Positions 7,641 through 16,816 of a DNA stretch of 50,500 nucleotides are shown here, one piece after another. Position numbers and translations under genes: made by a program. The stretch is from Bacteroidaceae bacterium (lineage in GTDB: Bacteria; Bacteroidota; Bacteroidia; Bacteroidales; Bacteroidaceae): the NCBI GenBank assembly GCA_017541265.1, contig JAFXZK010000085.1, positions 1 through 50,500 of the forward strand. Reading direction: 5' to 3'. Every line of letters begins with the position of its first letter. The stretch's first letter is position 1. The notes beneath the pieces were generated by a model. That model saw only the letters and a list, made by a program, of their open reading frames with translations. It was not told the origin of the DNA and made no database searches.

Positions 7641-10310
7641 ATGAAGCGTTTTCTTTTAGTTGCCAGCATACTTCTTAGTCATTCTTTTGCTATGCAAGCA
7701 CAAGTGGAAACACCTACAATGGGCTGGAGTTCGTGGAACACTTTTGCCGTTAACATCTCGGAAGACATCATCAAAGGACAAGCTGATGCCATGGTCTCTC
7801 AGGGTCTGAAGGATGTTGGTTACCAGTACATCAACATCGACGACGGCTTTCAGTATGGTCGCACATCGGATGGAAAGGTTCGCATACATCCGACTCGTTT
7901 CCCAAATGGGCTAAAGGTGGTGAGCGACTACATCCATTCCAAAGGATTGAAGGCTGGCATTTACAGCGATGCCGGAGACTGCACTTGCGGCAGTCTCAAC
8001 AATGGCGACACACAGAACACAAATGTGGGCTTCTATGGATATGAGCAAGTTGATGCCGATTACTACTTCAACGAGCTGGAGTTCGACTTCATCAAGGTCG
8101 ATTACTGCGGCGGCAATCATGCAGGGCTCAACGAGCAGGAGCAATACACCGCCATCCATAATGCAATCGTGAACACAGGCAAGGACGTTCGCTACAATCT
8201 GTGCCGATGGGCTTATCCCGGAACTTGGTGTCACGACATTTCTACCTCCTGGCGAACGACGGGCGACATCTACGACGGTTGGGAGTCCGTGAAGGGCATC
8301 ATCAATGAGAACCTCTACCTCTCGGCCTATTGCTACGACGGCTGCTACAACGACATGGACATGCTGGAAGTGGGACGCTCGATGTCGGAAGAGGAAGACA
8401 AGACGCACTTCGGCATGTGGTGCATCATGTCAAGCCCACTGCTCATCGGCTGCAACATGGCAACGCTCAGAGAACGCCCTCTCGCGCTCCTGAAGAACGA
8501 GGAACTCATTGCCCTGAACCAAGACCCGCTGGGACTGCAGGCGTACGTCGTGCAGCACATCGGTGAGACTTACGTTCTCGCGAAGGACATCCTCTCGCTG
8601 CACGGCAAAACAAGGGCTGTGGCACTCTACAACCCTTCCGACAGAGAGGAAGAGATGTGCATCAGCTTCAGCGAAGTTGACCTGGGTGGTCAGGTCATGG
8701 TGCGCGACCTCTTCGAGCACGAAGACATGGGAACGATGGAAGGAGCGCTGACAGTTGTCGTGCCGCCTCATGGCACCCGCATCTACAAGCTTCAGGCAGA
8801 GACGCGGTTGGAGCGTTACATCTATGAGGCAGAGACGGCCTTCCTGCACGACTATCAGGAGATATACAACAACCAAGCTGTTGGTTCGGCAATCTACGAA
8901 AAGAACTCATCAGCCAGCGGAGGTACTTTCGTTAGTTGGTTAGGAGGAAAGAGGAGCAACTCGCTCCTGTGGAAAGATGTTTATGTGATAGAAGAAGCTG
9001 ACTATACGGTTCACATCTGCGGCGCATCAGGTGAGAGCCGTTCCCTTGCCGTCGTACTGAATGGCGAAAAGGTTGGCAACGTCAGCATGATGACAAACAA
9101 CTGGAACACTTTCAAGGAGTACACCAAGACACTCCACCTCAACGCAGGCTCCAACAGCATCGAGCTTTACAATGAAAGCGGATGGATGCCGAACATCGAC
9201 TATATGAGCATCGAGAAGGCGGGCGAGAATACCATCATGACTCGTCGATTGGAAGAGACAGTCAAGCAGCTGGAGGTGATGGCTCGCAACATGCTTCTGC
9301 CCGACAAACTGCGACAGAACATCGAGACGCTGCTGGCAAGGGCAACATCAGGGAACCTCACAAACAATCAGATAAAGTCGCTGCTCACCCAAACCCAAAA
9401 CATGCAGAACACCATCAAGGATATTATGCCACTCTGCGAGGAATACCATTTTTGGAGGAGCTATGCCGACAAGAATGTGGCTGTAAGCCTGGAGTCAACG
9501 CCTCTGGAAACGCTCCTGTCAAGGATAGAAAGCAGCAGGAAAGCATTCTCGAACGCCACGGCTGAAACAGCTGTGACCAACGCACTGAAGACTCTGAAGA
9601 ATGCAGTAACCACATATCTGAAAGCAGATGGTGCCGCACCAAGGGAAGGAGAGTACCTCGACATGACGCTCTTCATCGCCAACTATGACTTCTCCACAAA
9701 AGACGGATGGGAAGGCGAACCTACCTATCGCAATGGATGTGGCGAGGAGTACAACAAGGCATTCGACCTCTACCAGACGCTCACGGACATGAAGCCAGGC
9801 GTTTATGTTGTGAAGTGTAACGCGCTATTCCGTCCTAAGGGAAATGACGGTGGAGCTGCCTATAGAGCAGGAACGGAAAACATTAAGGCTTACCTATATG
9901 TGAACAACAAGCAAGTGAAGGTGAAGTCGCTCTACTCGGAAGATTGGCCTGACGCATCATCATTTGGCTCTGTTGACAATCAGAATGGTTATCCGCATAG
10001 CATGCGAGCTGCAGGCATTCGTTTTGCAGAGGGATGCTACCAGAACAGCATAAAATACACGCTTTCCCAGACGGGAACGCTTCGTTTTGGACTTAAATGC
10101 AGCAGCTATACCGGCGCCCAATGGTGTTGCTTCGACAACTTTGCACTTTACTACCAAGCCCTACCCGACTTTTACGACGGAATAAACAGCCTCAAAGCAG
10201 ATCCCTCTCCGAGTAGAGGAGAGACATACGACCTGCAAGGTCGCAAAGTACCGAATGACAAGAAGACAAAGGGAATTGTGATTAGTGAAGGGAAGAAAGT
10301 GCTGCGCTAA
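7641..10310 (+). CDS. Secreted GH27 alpha-galactosidase with carbohydrate-binding and sorting regions
   Basis: An 889-residue protein. The ATG at 7641 is chosen because it opens a signal peptide (MKRFLLVASILLSHSFAMQA). The GH27 barrel follows (TPTMGWSSWNTFAVNISE, YINIDDGFQ). The nucleophile Asp lies in FDFIKVDYCGG and the acid/base Asp in SWRTTGDIYDGW. Next come the GH27 beta-domain, a CBM6/35-like sandwich (YEAETAFLHDYQEIYNNQAV), a helical linker, and a second galactose-binding-like domain (ANYDFSTKDGWEG). The extreme C-terminus, TYDLQGRKVPNDKKTKGIVI then SEGKKVLR, resembles a T9SS type A sorting signal. A repeat-derived PSPSRGE sits just before it. Its substrate is probably alpha-1,6- or terminal alpha-galactosides of plant or host glycans. 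Confidence 0.9.
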   Translation: MKRFLLVASILLSHSFAMQAQVETPTMGWSSWNTFAVNISEDIIKGQADAMVSQGLKDVGYQYINIDDGFQYGRTSDGKVRIHPTRFPNGLKVVSDYIHSKGLKAGIYSDAGDCTCGSLNNGDTQNTNVGFYGYEQVDADYYFNELEFDFIKVDYCGGNHAGLNEQEQYTAIHNAIVNTGKDVRYNLCRWAYPGTWCHDISTSWRTTGDIYDGWESVKGIINENLYLSAYCYDGCYNDMDMLEVGRSMSEEEDKTHFGMWCIMSSPLLIGCNMATLRERPLALLKNEELIALNQDPLGLQAYVVQHIGETYVLAKDILSLHGKTRAVALYNPSDREEEMCISFSEVDLGGQVMVRDLFEHEDMGTMEGALTVVVPPHGTRIYKLQAETRLERYIYEAETAFLHDYQEIYNNQAVGSAIYEKNSSASGGTFVSWLGGKRSNSLLWKDVYVIEEADYTVHICGASGESRSLAVVLNGEKVGNVSMMTNNWNTFKEYTKTLHLNAGSNSIELYNESGWMPNIDYMSIEKAGENTIMTRRLEETVKQLEVMARNMLLPDKLRQNIETLLARATSGNLTNNQIKSLLTQTQNMQNTIKDIMPLCEEYHFWRSYADKNVAVSLESTPLETLLSRIESSRKAFSNATAETAVTNALKTLKNAVTTYLKADGAAPREGEYLDMTLFIANYDFSTKDGWEGEPTYRNGCGEEYNKAFDLYQTLTDMKPGVYVVKCNALFRPKGNDGGAAYRAGTENIKAYLYVNNKQVKVKSLYSEDWPDASSFGSVDNQNGYPHSMRAAGIRFAEGCYQNSIKYTLSQTGTLRFGLKCSSYTGAQWCCFDNFALYYQALPDFYDGINSLKADPSPSRGETYDLQGRKVPNDKKTKGIVISEGKKVLR

Positions 10311-11092
10311 CAATTGCTTTCCCCCTCCACATAGCTCTCCAGGAAGAACTGTTCGCCGTCATAGACAGCGTATGTGAACTGCGTAACCCAGTCGCCAAGG
10401 ATGATGACACGAGTCTGGCGGTTGAGGGCAAGGTCGAGTTCTATGTGCCGATGCCCAAAAACGAAGAAGTTCACATCGGGATGCTCTTTCAGATATTGCT
10501 TGGCAAAGAGTACGAGCGGCTCTTTGTCCTCGCCCTGATAAGGCGGTTCTTTACCATTTGCATCTTCACAGTTATCAGGGCAATGCTTCAAGCGGCTGTG
10601 CTTTGCCCAATTTAGGCCGAACTTCATGCCGAAGTAAGGATGCAGCCAACGGAAAGCCCACTGGCAAGCCTTGTTGTGGAAGATGCCACGGATAAAGCGG
10701 AACTTCCAGTCTGTATCTCCAAGCCCATCACCATGAGCAAGATAGAATGTCTGGTCGCCTATCTCCAAGGTAAGGGCGGTGTGATGAAGAATCATTCCAC
10801 ATTCCTTCTCAAGATAGTCGAGGCACCAGATGTCGTGATTGCCCGTGAAGTAATGCACCTCGATGCCCATATCCGTCAGTTCGCTGACCTTTCCAAGGAA
10901 GCGGGTAAAGCCTTTCGGCACAACCGTTTGGTACTCGAACCAGAAGTCGAACATGTCGCCAAGCATGTAGATGGCTCCTGCCTTGCCCTTTATTTCGTCG
11001 AGGAAGCGCACCAAACGCCGTTCTTGCTCACGGCGGTGTGGAACGGCAAGACAGCCCAAATGGGCATCACTTATAAAGTAAACAGGTTTCAA
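10307..11092 (-). CDS. lpxH: UDP-2,3-diacylglucosamine diphosphatase (LpxH-type)
   Basis: A 261-residue metallophosphoesterase that releases lipid X from UDP-diacylglucosamine in lipid A synthesis at the inner membrane. All metal-binding motifs are present: SDAHLG, GDMFDFWFEY, GNHDIW, LAHGDGLG and FGHRHIE. The start is TTG at 11092, because no in-frame ATG precedes DAHLG and a stop lies a few codons upstream. The final 4 bases overlap the end of the convergent GH27 gene. The MIP18-family gene lies 27 bases upstream on the same strand, so co-transcription with it and radC is likely. Confidence 0.88.
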   Translation of the reverse strand: MKPVYFISDAHLGCLAVPHRREQERRLVRFLDEIKGKAGAIYMLGDMFDFWFEYQTVVPKGFTRFLGKVSELTDMGIEVHYFTGNHDIWCLDYLEKECGMILHHTALTLEIGDQTFYLAHGDGLGDTDWKFRFIRGIFHNKACQWAFRWLHPYFGMKFGLNWAKHSRLKHCPDNCEDANGKEPPYQGEDKEPLVLFAKQYLKEHPDVNFFVFGHRHIELDLALNRQTRVIILGDWVTQFTYAVYDGEQFFLESYVEGESNC

Positions 11093-11119
11093 CTTTGATT
11101 TTTTTATAATAATGAATAA

Positions 11120-11485
11120 TTATAGGAACCCAAGCTCCATCTTTGCTTCTTCGCTCATCATATCCTTATCCCATTCGGGTTCGAAGACGAGGTTAACCTC
11201 AACCTTATCGAGGCCGGTGATGGTCTCAAGCTTCTGCCGCACATCCTCCACGATAAAGTCAGCTGCAGGACAGTTGGGCGCGGTGAGAGTCATGTCGACA
11301 CTCAACGCCGTATTGTCTTCGCTAAGTTCGATGCGATAGATGAGTCCGAGGTCATATATGTTGACAGGTATTTCCGGGTCATAGACTGTCTTTAACACTT
11401 CGATGACCCGCTCCTGCATGACTAATTCAGGGTTCGTATCTCCTTCGCCTTTGGAGAGGATTGGGATGAGGTTAGAGTTTTCCAT
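11120..11485 (-). CDS. MIP18/DUF59-family Fe-S assembly protein (SufT-like)
   Basis: A 121-residue protein. The core runs VIEVLKTVYDPEIPVNIYDL, GLIYRIELSED, and TLTAPNCPAADFIVEDV, with the DPE-x-P and conserved Cys of the MIP18 fold. Family members help mature iron-sulfur proteins. The ATG at 11485 is used: earlier codons in the frame lie within radC and look non-homologous. The N-terminal extension (LIPILSKGEGDTNPE) coincides with a CTTTGGAGAGG palindrome-type repeat, so it is probably acquired sequence. It overlaps the upstream radC by 14 bases, indicating one operon. Confidence 0.85.
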   Translation of the reverse strand: MENSNLIPILSKGEGDTNPELVMQERVIEVLKTVYDPEIPVNIYDLGLIYRIELSEDNTALSVDMTLTAPNCPAADFIVEDVRQKLETITGLDKVEVNLVFEPEWDKDMMSEEAKMELGFL

Positions 11486-12152
11486 CTTCTTGATAACTGT
11501 AATAGTCATTGCCTGCAAAGATAACATGGTCCACGAAGCGGATATTGACTGCCTTGCAGGCTTCGGCAGCTTTCCTGGTGAGGTTGTCGTCTTCGCGGCT
11601 TGGATTAGTTCTACCGCTTGGATGGTTATGGCAGAGCACGACGGCAACAGCTTGTCCCAAAAGGGCTTCTCGCAGAAGACAGCGTACATCAACCGAAGTA
11701 CCTGCTATGCCGCCCCTGCTAAGCAGGACAGAGCCTTTGACCTTCATCCCTTGGTCGAGAAGCAACAAATGACATTCTTCGACGGTAAGGTCTTGCATTC
11801 GCGGCTTAAAGTACTCGAAGGCATCGGCGGAGGTATTGATGTGCATACGCTCTGGAAGGTTTTCCTTCAGGCGCTGGTTGGCAAGCTGACAGGCAGCAAC
11901 GATGGTCACAGCCTTTGCCTCGCCTATGCCGTCGTAGCGCATCAAGTCCTTGACGGAAGCCTTGCCCAGAGACATCAGGCTGTCCCCATAATCGGAGAGT
12001 ATAGTGCGCATGACATCTACTGCCGACTTGCCATGCACGCCACTACCAATGAGTATAGCCAGCAGTTCAGCCTTGCTCAGCGTTTCTGCACCGTTTGCAA
12101 GCAGCCTTTCTCTGGGGCGGTCTTCAGGAGCCCAGTTCTTGATTGTCTTCAC
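11472..12152 (-). CDS. radC: RadC-family JAB1/MPN-domain protein
   Basis: A 226-residue protein. An N-terminal helix-hairpin-helix-like region (LSKAELLAILIGSG, YDGIGEAKAVTIVAA) precedes a JAB/MPN metalloprotease-like domain with VVLCHNHPSGRTNPSREDD, the zinc-binding HxHPSG...D motif. The true biochemical role of RadC proteins is unsettled. The start is GTG at 12152, inside an AAAAGGTGAAG word array that also forms the spacer to the upstream glycosyltransferase. Confidence 0.9.
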   Translation of the reverse strand: MKTIKNWAPEDRPRERLLANGAETLSKAELLAILIGSGVHGKSAVDVMRTILSDYGDSLMSLGKASVKDLMRYDGIGEAKAVTIVAACQLANQRLKENLPERMHINTSADAFEYFKPRMQDLTVEECHLLLLDQGMKVKGSVLLSRGGIAGTSVDVRCLLREALLGQAVAVVLCHNHPSGRTNPSREDDNLTRKAAEACKAVNIRFVDHVIFAGNDYYSYQEDGKL

Positions 12153-12182
12153 CTTTTAACTTTTTAACCTTTTCACCTTTTA
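12149..12182. repeat. AT-rich word array (TTTTAACC/TTTTCACC) at the radC start
   Basis: Five runs of the type ACCTTTTAAC separate the glycosyltransferase stop and radC. Read on the minus strand, the array ends in AAAAGGTGAAG, whose GTG is the radC start. The same word appears at 34494-34525 and 45598-45632. Confidence 0.55.
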
Positions 12183-13304
12183 ATTGTAGAAGTTATTTTT
12201 GAAGGCTTGCAGTTCCTCGTTTTTGCCACAGACGCAACGGAGCCACCAGGCTCGGATGAATCCTGTGCCATAGCCGATGAGTTGGATGAAGCTTGCCCAG
12301 ATGGAGAGGAAGCCTATCTTTAGGCTTTTGTTTCGGATGGAGCTGTCCATGAAGACGAGCAATGAGAAAAGGAGCAGCGGAAGCAGGAACAATAACATTC
12401 CGAAGACGCCACCAATGATGCAAAACATCGGGCCGTTGACGCAAGTATATGGAGGTATCCTAAGCAATGCGACGAAGCCTAACAGAGCCAAGAGCAGGAA
12501 CAGGAGGGCAAAGAGCAGGCAGGCGAAGGTACCGACGGTGAAAAGCATCGGCAAGAGATGCACAAACTTCAGGCTGCCTGGATGACGCTTCATCAGGTTG
12601 ATACGGGCTATTCCTGAGTTGTGTACCTGTTTGAAGAACTTCCTAAAGTCCGTCCTGCGCTTGTGCCAAACCCATGCTTCGGGAAAGAGTCGGCAGTTTG
12701 CTCCGCTCTCGTAGATACGGATGCTCAGATCTATGTCTTCGCCGAAACGCATCGACGAGAAGCCGCCCAGTTGTCGGAAGAGGCTGCGACGAATGCCAAG
12801 GTTGAAGGAGCGCGGATAGAACTTCTTGTCCATCTGCTTCTTGCCGCCTCGGATGCCGCCCGTCGTCAGAAACGATGTCATGCTGTAGCTGATGGCTTTC
12901 TGCACAGGGGTGAAGCTGTCGTGTGCCTTGTCCGGCCCGCCCCAGGCAGAGACTCCCTCTAACTCCCCCTTAATGGGGAGAACATTATCTGAAAGTTCAT
13001 CTTCGACGGCTTGCAGATAACCTGGAGGCAGGACGCAATCGCTGTCGAGGAAGATGAGCCACTCGCCCTGGCTGTGCTCTGCACCGTAGTTTCTCGTTTG
13101 CCCCGGGCCGCTGTTCTCCTTCATGTAGTAGCGGAGCGGCAGCTTCCCGGCATAGCGGCGCACGACTTCTTCGCAGGGCAGGCTGGAACCATCCTCCACG
13201 ATGATAACCTCCATGTCCTTGTACGTCTGCAGCGTCAGGCTCTGGAGCAGTTCATCCACCTCGTCGGGACGATTATATACGGGAACTATGATTGAGTACT
13301 TCAT
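12180..13304 (-). CDS. GT2-family glycosyltransferase with C-terminal membrane segments
   Basis: A 374-residue protein with a GT-A fold: SIIVPVYNRPDEVDELLQSL, VEDGSS, and the metal-binding DSDCVLPPG. A later GEDIDLSIRIYESG is typical of processive or membrane GT2 enzymes. About four hydrophobic segments follow from residue 255. The likely role is making a cell-surface polysaccharide or glycolipid; donor and acceptor are unknown. A GC-rich palindrome at 12955-12982 contributes LPIKGELEGV in frame. Its start lies 1 base after the stop of the upstream methylase gene, so the two are co-transcribed. Confidence 0.88.
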   Translation of the reverse strand: MKYSIIVPVYNRPDEVDELLQSLTLQTYKDMEVIIVEDGSSLPCEEVVRRYAGKLPLRYYMKENSGPGQTRNYGAEHSQGEWLIFLDSDCVLPPGYLQAVEDELSDNVLPIKGELEGVSAWGGPDKAHDSFTPVQKAISYSMTSFLTTGGIRGGKKQMDKKFYPRSFNLGIRRSLFRQLGGFSSMRFGEDIDLSIRIYESGANCRLFPEAWVWHKRRTDFRKFFKQVHNSGIARINLMKRHPGSLKFVHLLPMLFTVGTFACLLFALLFLLLALLGFVALLRIPPYTCVNGPMFCIIGGVFGMLLFLLPLLLFSLLVFMDSSIRNKSLKIGFLSIWASFIQLIGYGTGFIRAWWLRCVCGKNEELQAFKNNFYN

Positions 13305-13305
13305 G

Positions 13306-14016
13306 TTATTTATTAATAAGGAAGATGGCTGGCATTTTACTCAGGTCGGGAAGCTGTGTGTTCTTCCATTCCGAGATGCGGAGGGTGCGGATGTATTCGT
13401 CTTTGGTTGTGATGCCGGCGGCGATGCAGAGGCGTGTTTGGGGGCGCAGGGCGGAAAGGAGCGCCTGGAACATCTTCTGGTTGCGATAGGGTGTCTCGAT
13501 GAAGAGTTGCGTCTGCCCTTCCGTCCAAGCTCGCGTTTCGAGAGCTTTCAGGCGTTTGGCGCGGTCGGCTGGGTCAACAGGCAGATAGCCGTTGAAGGCA
13601 AAGCTTTGTCCACCCAGACCGCTGCTCATCACAGCCATAATCATGCTGTTAGGCCCTACCAGAGGAACGACCCGCAAGCCTTCCCTTTGGGCTATGGCGA
13701 CAATGTCTGCTCCCGGGTCGGCAACAGCCGGACAACCTGCCTCGCTGATGACGCCGACGGGTTTACCTTCCCGAAGAGGTTGCAAGTTTTGGCTGAAAAG
13801 CTTCTCGTCTGCATGTTTGCCCATCTCGTAGAAGGTGCAGTCATCTATGGGGAACTCGCGGTCGGTCTTTCGTAGGAAGCGACGGGCAGAGCGGATGTCC
13901 TCCACAATGAAATGTCTGATGCCCATGATGACCTCGTGGTTGTACGCAGGCAAGACTTGCTCTATAGGCGTCTCGCCCAGCGTCACAGGGATTAAGTATA
14001 ATGCCGACTTCATCAT
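13306..14016 (-). CDS. SAM-dependent methyltransferase, RsmI/tetrapyrrole-methylase family
   Basis: A 236-residue protein of the TP-methylase superfamily. It keeps YLIPVTLGETPIEQVLPAYN, an SEAGCPAVADPG glycine loop as in RsmI (16S rRNA C1402 2'-O-methylation), and LVGPNSMIMAVMSSGLGGQS. It is shorter than classical RsmI (about 280 residues). Bacteroidota often carry this shorter form, so the rRNA role is an inference. Either of two adjacent Met codons (14016 or 14013) could start it. Confidence 0.82.
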   Translation of the reverse strand: MMKSALYLIPVTLGETPIEQVLPAYNHEVIMGIRHFIVEDIRSARRFLRKTDREFPIDDCTFYEMGKHADEKLFSQNLQPLREGKPVGVISEAGCPAVADPGADIVAIAQREGLRVVPLVGPNSMIMAVMSSGLGGQSFAFNGYLPVDPADRAKRLKALETRAWTEGQTQLFIETPYRNQKMFQALLSALRPQTRLCIAAGITTKDEYIRTLRISEWKNTQLPDLSKMPAIFLINK

Positions 14017-14119
14017 ATTGCGTCTTTACAAACTACACAAATTCTTATATGATTATCAGCTATCGTACCACAGAAAGAATGTCGTAACGGGAAACAACAG
14101 TCGGTCCCAGTCATAAGTC

Positions 14120-14200
14120 CCTGTTCTTGTCATCATAAGTACACGTTCTTATTACCATAAGTACACGTTCTTATCGCCATAAGTACAGGGACTTTTTATG
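14120..14200. repeat. 22-bp-period repeat array A
   Basis: Units start at 14120, 14142, 14164 and 14186, exactly 22 bases apart. The two central units, CACGTTCTTATTACCATAAG and CACGTTCTTATCGCCATAAG (each followed by TA), are nearly identical. The outer units are diverged, beginning CCTG and CAGG. ATAAG and CTTAT words make each junction an imperfect palindrome centred near the CACG. CACGTTCTTATTG is shared with the array at 38322-38409. Confidence 0.65.
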
Positions 14201-14253
14201 CTCTCTGCCAGACATCTGGAAATCAGGAACTTTTCTCCAGTGTTTTATCGTCC

Positions 14254-14294
14254 TTCTTGGATGCTCTAGTACCAAGGCGCGATTGTAGTCGCGG
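14254..14294. repeat. Dispersed 41-bp repeat, copy 1
   Basis: TTCTTGGATGCTCTAGTACC followed by AAGGCGCGATTGTAGTCGCG and G. A copy with two mismatches lies at 50365-50405. It contains the hairpin CGCGA-TTGTAG-TCGCG. Confidence 0.7.
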
Positions 14295-14350
14295 GACCGG
14301 GCTTTCTGCGTCTCTAAAGCTTTTGGGTGGTACGATAACGGATAGTTATT

Positions 14351-15715
14351 TTATATTATACTGTTCAATATCTCGTTGGGGGCGAGAAGTTGCTGTTCGC
14401 CCGTTGTCATATTCTTGAGCATGACCTTTCCAGCGGCCATCTCTGTCTCGCCGGTCATGGCGACGAAGGGGATGCTCTTCTGGTTGGCGTACTGCATCTG
14501 CTTCTTCATCTTGGCAGCATCAGGATAGATTTCGCAGCGGATGCCTTGTGCCCGTAGCTTGGCGATGACGGGAAGCGAGTAGGCCGTTTCCTTCTTGCCG
14601 AAGTTGATGAAGAGCACCTGTGTGGTTGTCGTGACGGCTTCGGGATAGAGGTCGAGTTGGTTCAGTACGTCATAGATGCGGTCGGCACCAAAGCTGATGC
14701 CCACGCCGCTTAAGCCTGGCATACCGAAGATGCCGGTCAGGTTGTCGTAGCGTCCACCGCCTGTAATGCTGCCGATCTCCACGTCCAGAGCCTTCACCTC
14801 GAAGATGCAGCCAGTGTAATAGTTCAGACCGCGGGCCAAAGTAAGGTCGAGTTCTATCTGATTATTCAGAGTATTCTGATTATTCAGAGTATTCAGAACC
14901 AGCTCCACTTCATCAATGCCCTTCTGCCCTATCTCGCTGCCTGCAAGTGCCTCTCGCATGGTAACTATCTTCTCGGCGTTCGTGCCGCTGAGGTTGATGA
15001 TGGGTTGGAGCTTCTGGATGGCTTCTTCGCTGATGCCGTCCTGCCGCAGTTCTTCATTGACTGCATCGAGACCAATCTTGTCGAGCTTGTCAATGGCAAC
15101 GGTGATGTCCACAATTTTGTCCGCTTCGCCAATCATCTCGGCAATGCCGCTTAGTATCTTGCGGTTGTTTATCTTGATGCAAACACGAATACCAAAGCGG
15201 CGGAACACTTCGTCGATGATTTGCATCAGTTCCACCTCGCAGAGCAACGAGTCGCTGCCCACGACGTCGGCGTCGCATTGATAGAACTCGCGGTAGCGTC
15301 CCTTCTGCGGACGGTCAGCACGCCAAACAGGCTGAATCTGATAGCGGCGGAACGGCAGCGCCAGTTCCTCGCGGTGCTGCACGACGTAGCGGGCAAAGGG
15401 CACGGTCAGGTCGTAGCGAAGCCCTTTCTCACAAAGCTGGGCAGCGAGATGACCTGTTGCGCCAGCGGCGAGGTCGTCGGGAGTGATGCCGCGCAGAAAG
15501 TCGCCGCTGTTCAGAATCTTGAAGAGCAGTTTGTCGCCCTCCTCGCCGTATTTGCCCATGAGGGTGGAAAGATTCTCCATGGCAGGCGTTTCTATCTGCT
15601 CGAAGCCGTAGAGGGAATAAACCTCGCGAATGGTATTGAAGATGTAGTTGCGCCGCGACATCTCCTGTGGGCCGAAGTCGCGTGTGCCTTTTGGTATGCT
15701 TGGTTTCTGTGCCAT
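14351..15715 (-). CDS. hisS: Histidyl-tRNA synthetase
   Basis: A 454-residue class II synthetase that charges tRNA-His. The ATG at 15715 starts the conserved [16 protein letters not shown]. Further signatures are [36 protein letters not shown] (motif 2) and [15 protein letters not shown] with GGGRYDNL (histidine-binding and motif 3 region). A perfect 18-bp tandem duplication at 14857-14892 encodes the repeated NTLNNQ in a surface loop before [11 protein letters not shown] full Bacteroidota promoter lies upstream at 15758-15789. Confidence 0.95.
   Translation of the reverse strand: MAQKPSIPKGTRDFGPQEMSRRNYIFNTIREVYSLYGFEQIETPAMENLSTLMGKYGEEGDKLLFKILNSGDFLRGITPDDLAAGATGHLAAQLCEKGLRYDLTVPFARYVVQHREELALPFRRYQIQPVWRADRPQKGRYREFYQCDADVVGSDSLLCEVELMQIIDEVFRRFGIRVCIKINNRKILSGIAEMIGEADKIVDITVAIDKLDKIGLDAVNEELRQDGISEEAIQKLQPIINLSGTNAEKIVTMREALAGSEIGQKGIDEVELVLNTLNNQNTLNNQIELDLTLARGLNYYTGCIFEVKALDVEIGSITGGGRYDNLTGIFGMPGLSGVGISFGADRIYDVLNQLDLYPEAVTTTTQVLFINFGKKETAYSLPVIAKLRAQGIRCEIYPDAAKMKKQMQYANQKSIPFVAMTGETEMAAGKVMLKNMTTGEQQLLAPNEILNSII
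14857..14892. repeat. 18-bp tandem duplication inside hisS
   Basis: TCTGATTATTCAGAGTAT occurs twice in direct succession (14857-14874 and 14875-14892) and adds six codons per copy in frame. A partial third copy (TCAGAACC) follows. Copy-number change would keep the frame. Confidence 0.8.
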
Positions 15716-15757
15716 ATATGTAGATATTACAATGTGCGATTTGACTGTTTTAAGTTG

Positions 15758-15789
15758 CAAATATACAATTAAAATTCGACATGGCAAAA
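15758..15789 (-). promoter_or_regulatory. Promoter of hisS
   Basis: On the minus strand, TTTTG (15789-15785) and TATATTTG (15765-15758) are separated by 19 bases, a textbook Bacteroidota -33/-7 pair, 43 bases before the ATG at 15715. Confidence 0.75.
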
Positions 15790-15805
15790 TAAAGGGTATA
15801 AGTTT

Positions 15806-16714
15806 TTAACCTTGCTCTGTAATTGCCTTGAAATATCCAACGCTTTCTGCAATGCCGATGAAAGGGTCGTTCATGTCCTTTTCATATTCAAGGCTTACTG
15901 AGCCTTTGTAGCCCACTTTGCGAAGCATTTTGACGAAAGCAGGAAAGTCGATGATGCCACGGCCAAGCTCGATGGCATGTCCTTCTTTTGTGGGAGCTGT
16001 GACGTCCTTGAGATGGATGTCGAAAACGCGCTTCGCATAACGCTTCAAGTCGCGAATCGAGTCACTGCCATAACGCAGGTTATGCCCGATGTCGAGACAC
16101 ATGCCAAGTCGTGGGTCGCGGTCTTTTACATCGTTCCAGATAGAGGTTGCATCGGGATAGAGTGTCATGTCGGGACCATGCAAGTGGATAGCATAGCGAA
16201 TGTTTGTCTCTTTGACCTTCTGCTCCACACGGTCGAGCACCTCGTAATTGGGTGTCGTATCGCCCCAAACTCCAGGAACGCCAACAATAAGGTCAACACC
16301 TACTCGCTGGGCGTATGCGAAGGCCTTGTCAACAGCCGCAACGTCTTTCATGTATATCGGGCCGACAGCATAGCCGATGACGTTTGCTGCTTCAAGTTTT
16401 GCCTTGAAGGCTGCAATCTGTTCCGCATCGGCATCAAGGGGTAAGTGAAAATCCTTGATGCAGAGATAGTGCACATCTATCTTCTTCATGAATGCAAGCG
16501 TGGTGTCGAGGTCAAACTTAACAAAGGTATAGCCTGCCATGCCAAGATGGAAGGAAGTACCTTCTGACCTATCCCGTGAAGAGGATGTTTTAATCGTTGA
16601 GTTATCGCTTTTGGGGGAAGTCTGCCCAAAAGCATCGAAAGGAATTACCAGCAATGCGGTGCCTGCCAAACTGCTGCGAAGAAATGTCCTGCGATTAACC
16701 ATATTCTGAACCAT
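15806..16714 (-). CDS. Exported sugar-phosphate isomerase/epimerase-like TIM-barrel protein
   Basis: A 302-residue protein of the AP-endonuclease-2-type TIM barrel family. The N-terminus NRRTFLRSSLAGTALLVIPF is a twin-arginine export signal, so the protein likely acts in the periplasm. Barrel metal ligands are suggested by RYAIHLHGPDMTLYPD, GMCLDIGHNLRYG, FDIHLKDV and SLEYEKDM (the E, D-H, H and E pattern). The sugar substrate is unknown; relatives act on sugars or inositols. ATG 16714 is used, but an ATG at 16702 just before NRRTF is also possible. A low-complexity KTSSSRDRSEGTS linker follows the signal. Confidence 0.82.
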   Translation of the reverse strand: MVQNMVNRRTFLRSSLAGTALLVIPFDAFGQTSPKSDNSTIKTSSSRDRSEGTSFHLGMAGYTFVKFDLDTTLAFMKKIDVHYLCIKDFHLPLDADAEQIAAFKAKLEAANVIGYAVGPIYMKDVAAVDKAFAYAQRVGVDLIVGVPGVWGDTTPNYEVLDRVEQKVKETNIRYAIHLHGPDMTLYPDATSIWNDVKDRDPRLGMCLDIGHNLRYGSDSIRDLKRYAKRVFDIHLKDVTAPTKEGHAIELGRGIIDFPAFVKMLRKVGYKGSVSLEYEKDMNDPFIGIAESVGYFKAITEQG

Positions 16715-16731
16715 TTATTATGAATGATGCA

Positions 16732-16739
16732 CAAAGTTA
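16732..16739 (-). promoter_or_regulatory. -7 promoter box of the Tat-exported isomerase gene
   Basis: The minus strand reads TAACTTTG, 17 bases before the ATG at 16714. It diverges from the defence-like operon promoter at 16794-16801. Confidence 0.5.
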
Positions 16740-16793
16740 ATGTTTTTTCTCCAATAAATCAGCATTCTTCTTTTATAATTCTTAATTTAATCG

Positions 16794-16801
16794 TATCTTT
16801 G
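16794..16801 (+). promoter_or_regulatory. -7 promoter box of the TIR/ATPase/DUF4435 operon
   Basis: TATCTTTG matches TAnnTTTG and lies 15 bases before the ATG at 16817. The leader is short and A-rich (GCAAAAAAAGAGAACC), favourable for start selection in Bacteroidota. Confidence 0.65.
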
Positions 16802-16816
16802 CAAAAAAAGAGAACC

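Larger units (their letters stand above)
14017..14350. other. Intergenic region with 22-bp array and a dispersed 41-bp repeat
   Basis: 334 bases between the hisS stop and the start of the RsmI-like gene, both on the minus strand. It holds a 22-bp-period array at 14120-14200 and a 41-base dispersed repeat at 14254-14294. No gene, tRNA or clear promoter was recognised in the rest. Confidence 0.6.

Noticed and set aside
14120-14200. CRISPR array
   Set aside because: Units are contiguous 22-mers with no separate constant repeat and unique spacer; the same holds for the arrays at 1366, 20390 and 38322, and no cas genes are present.
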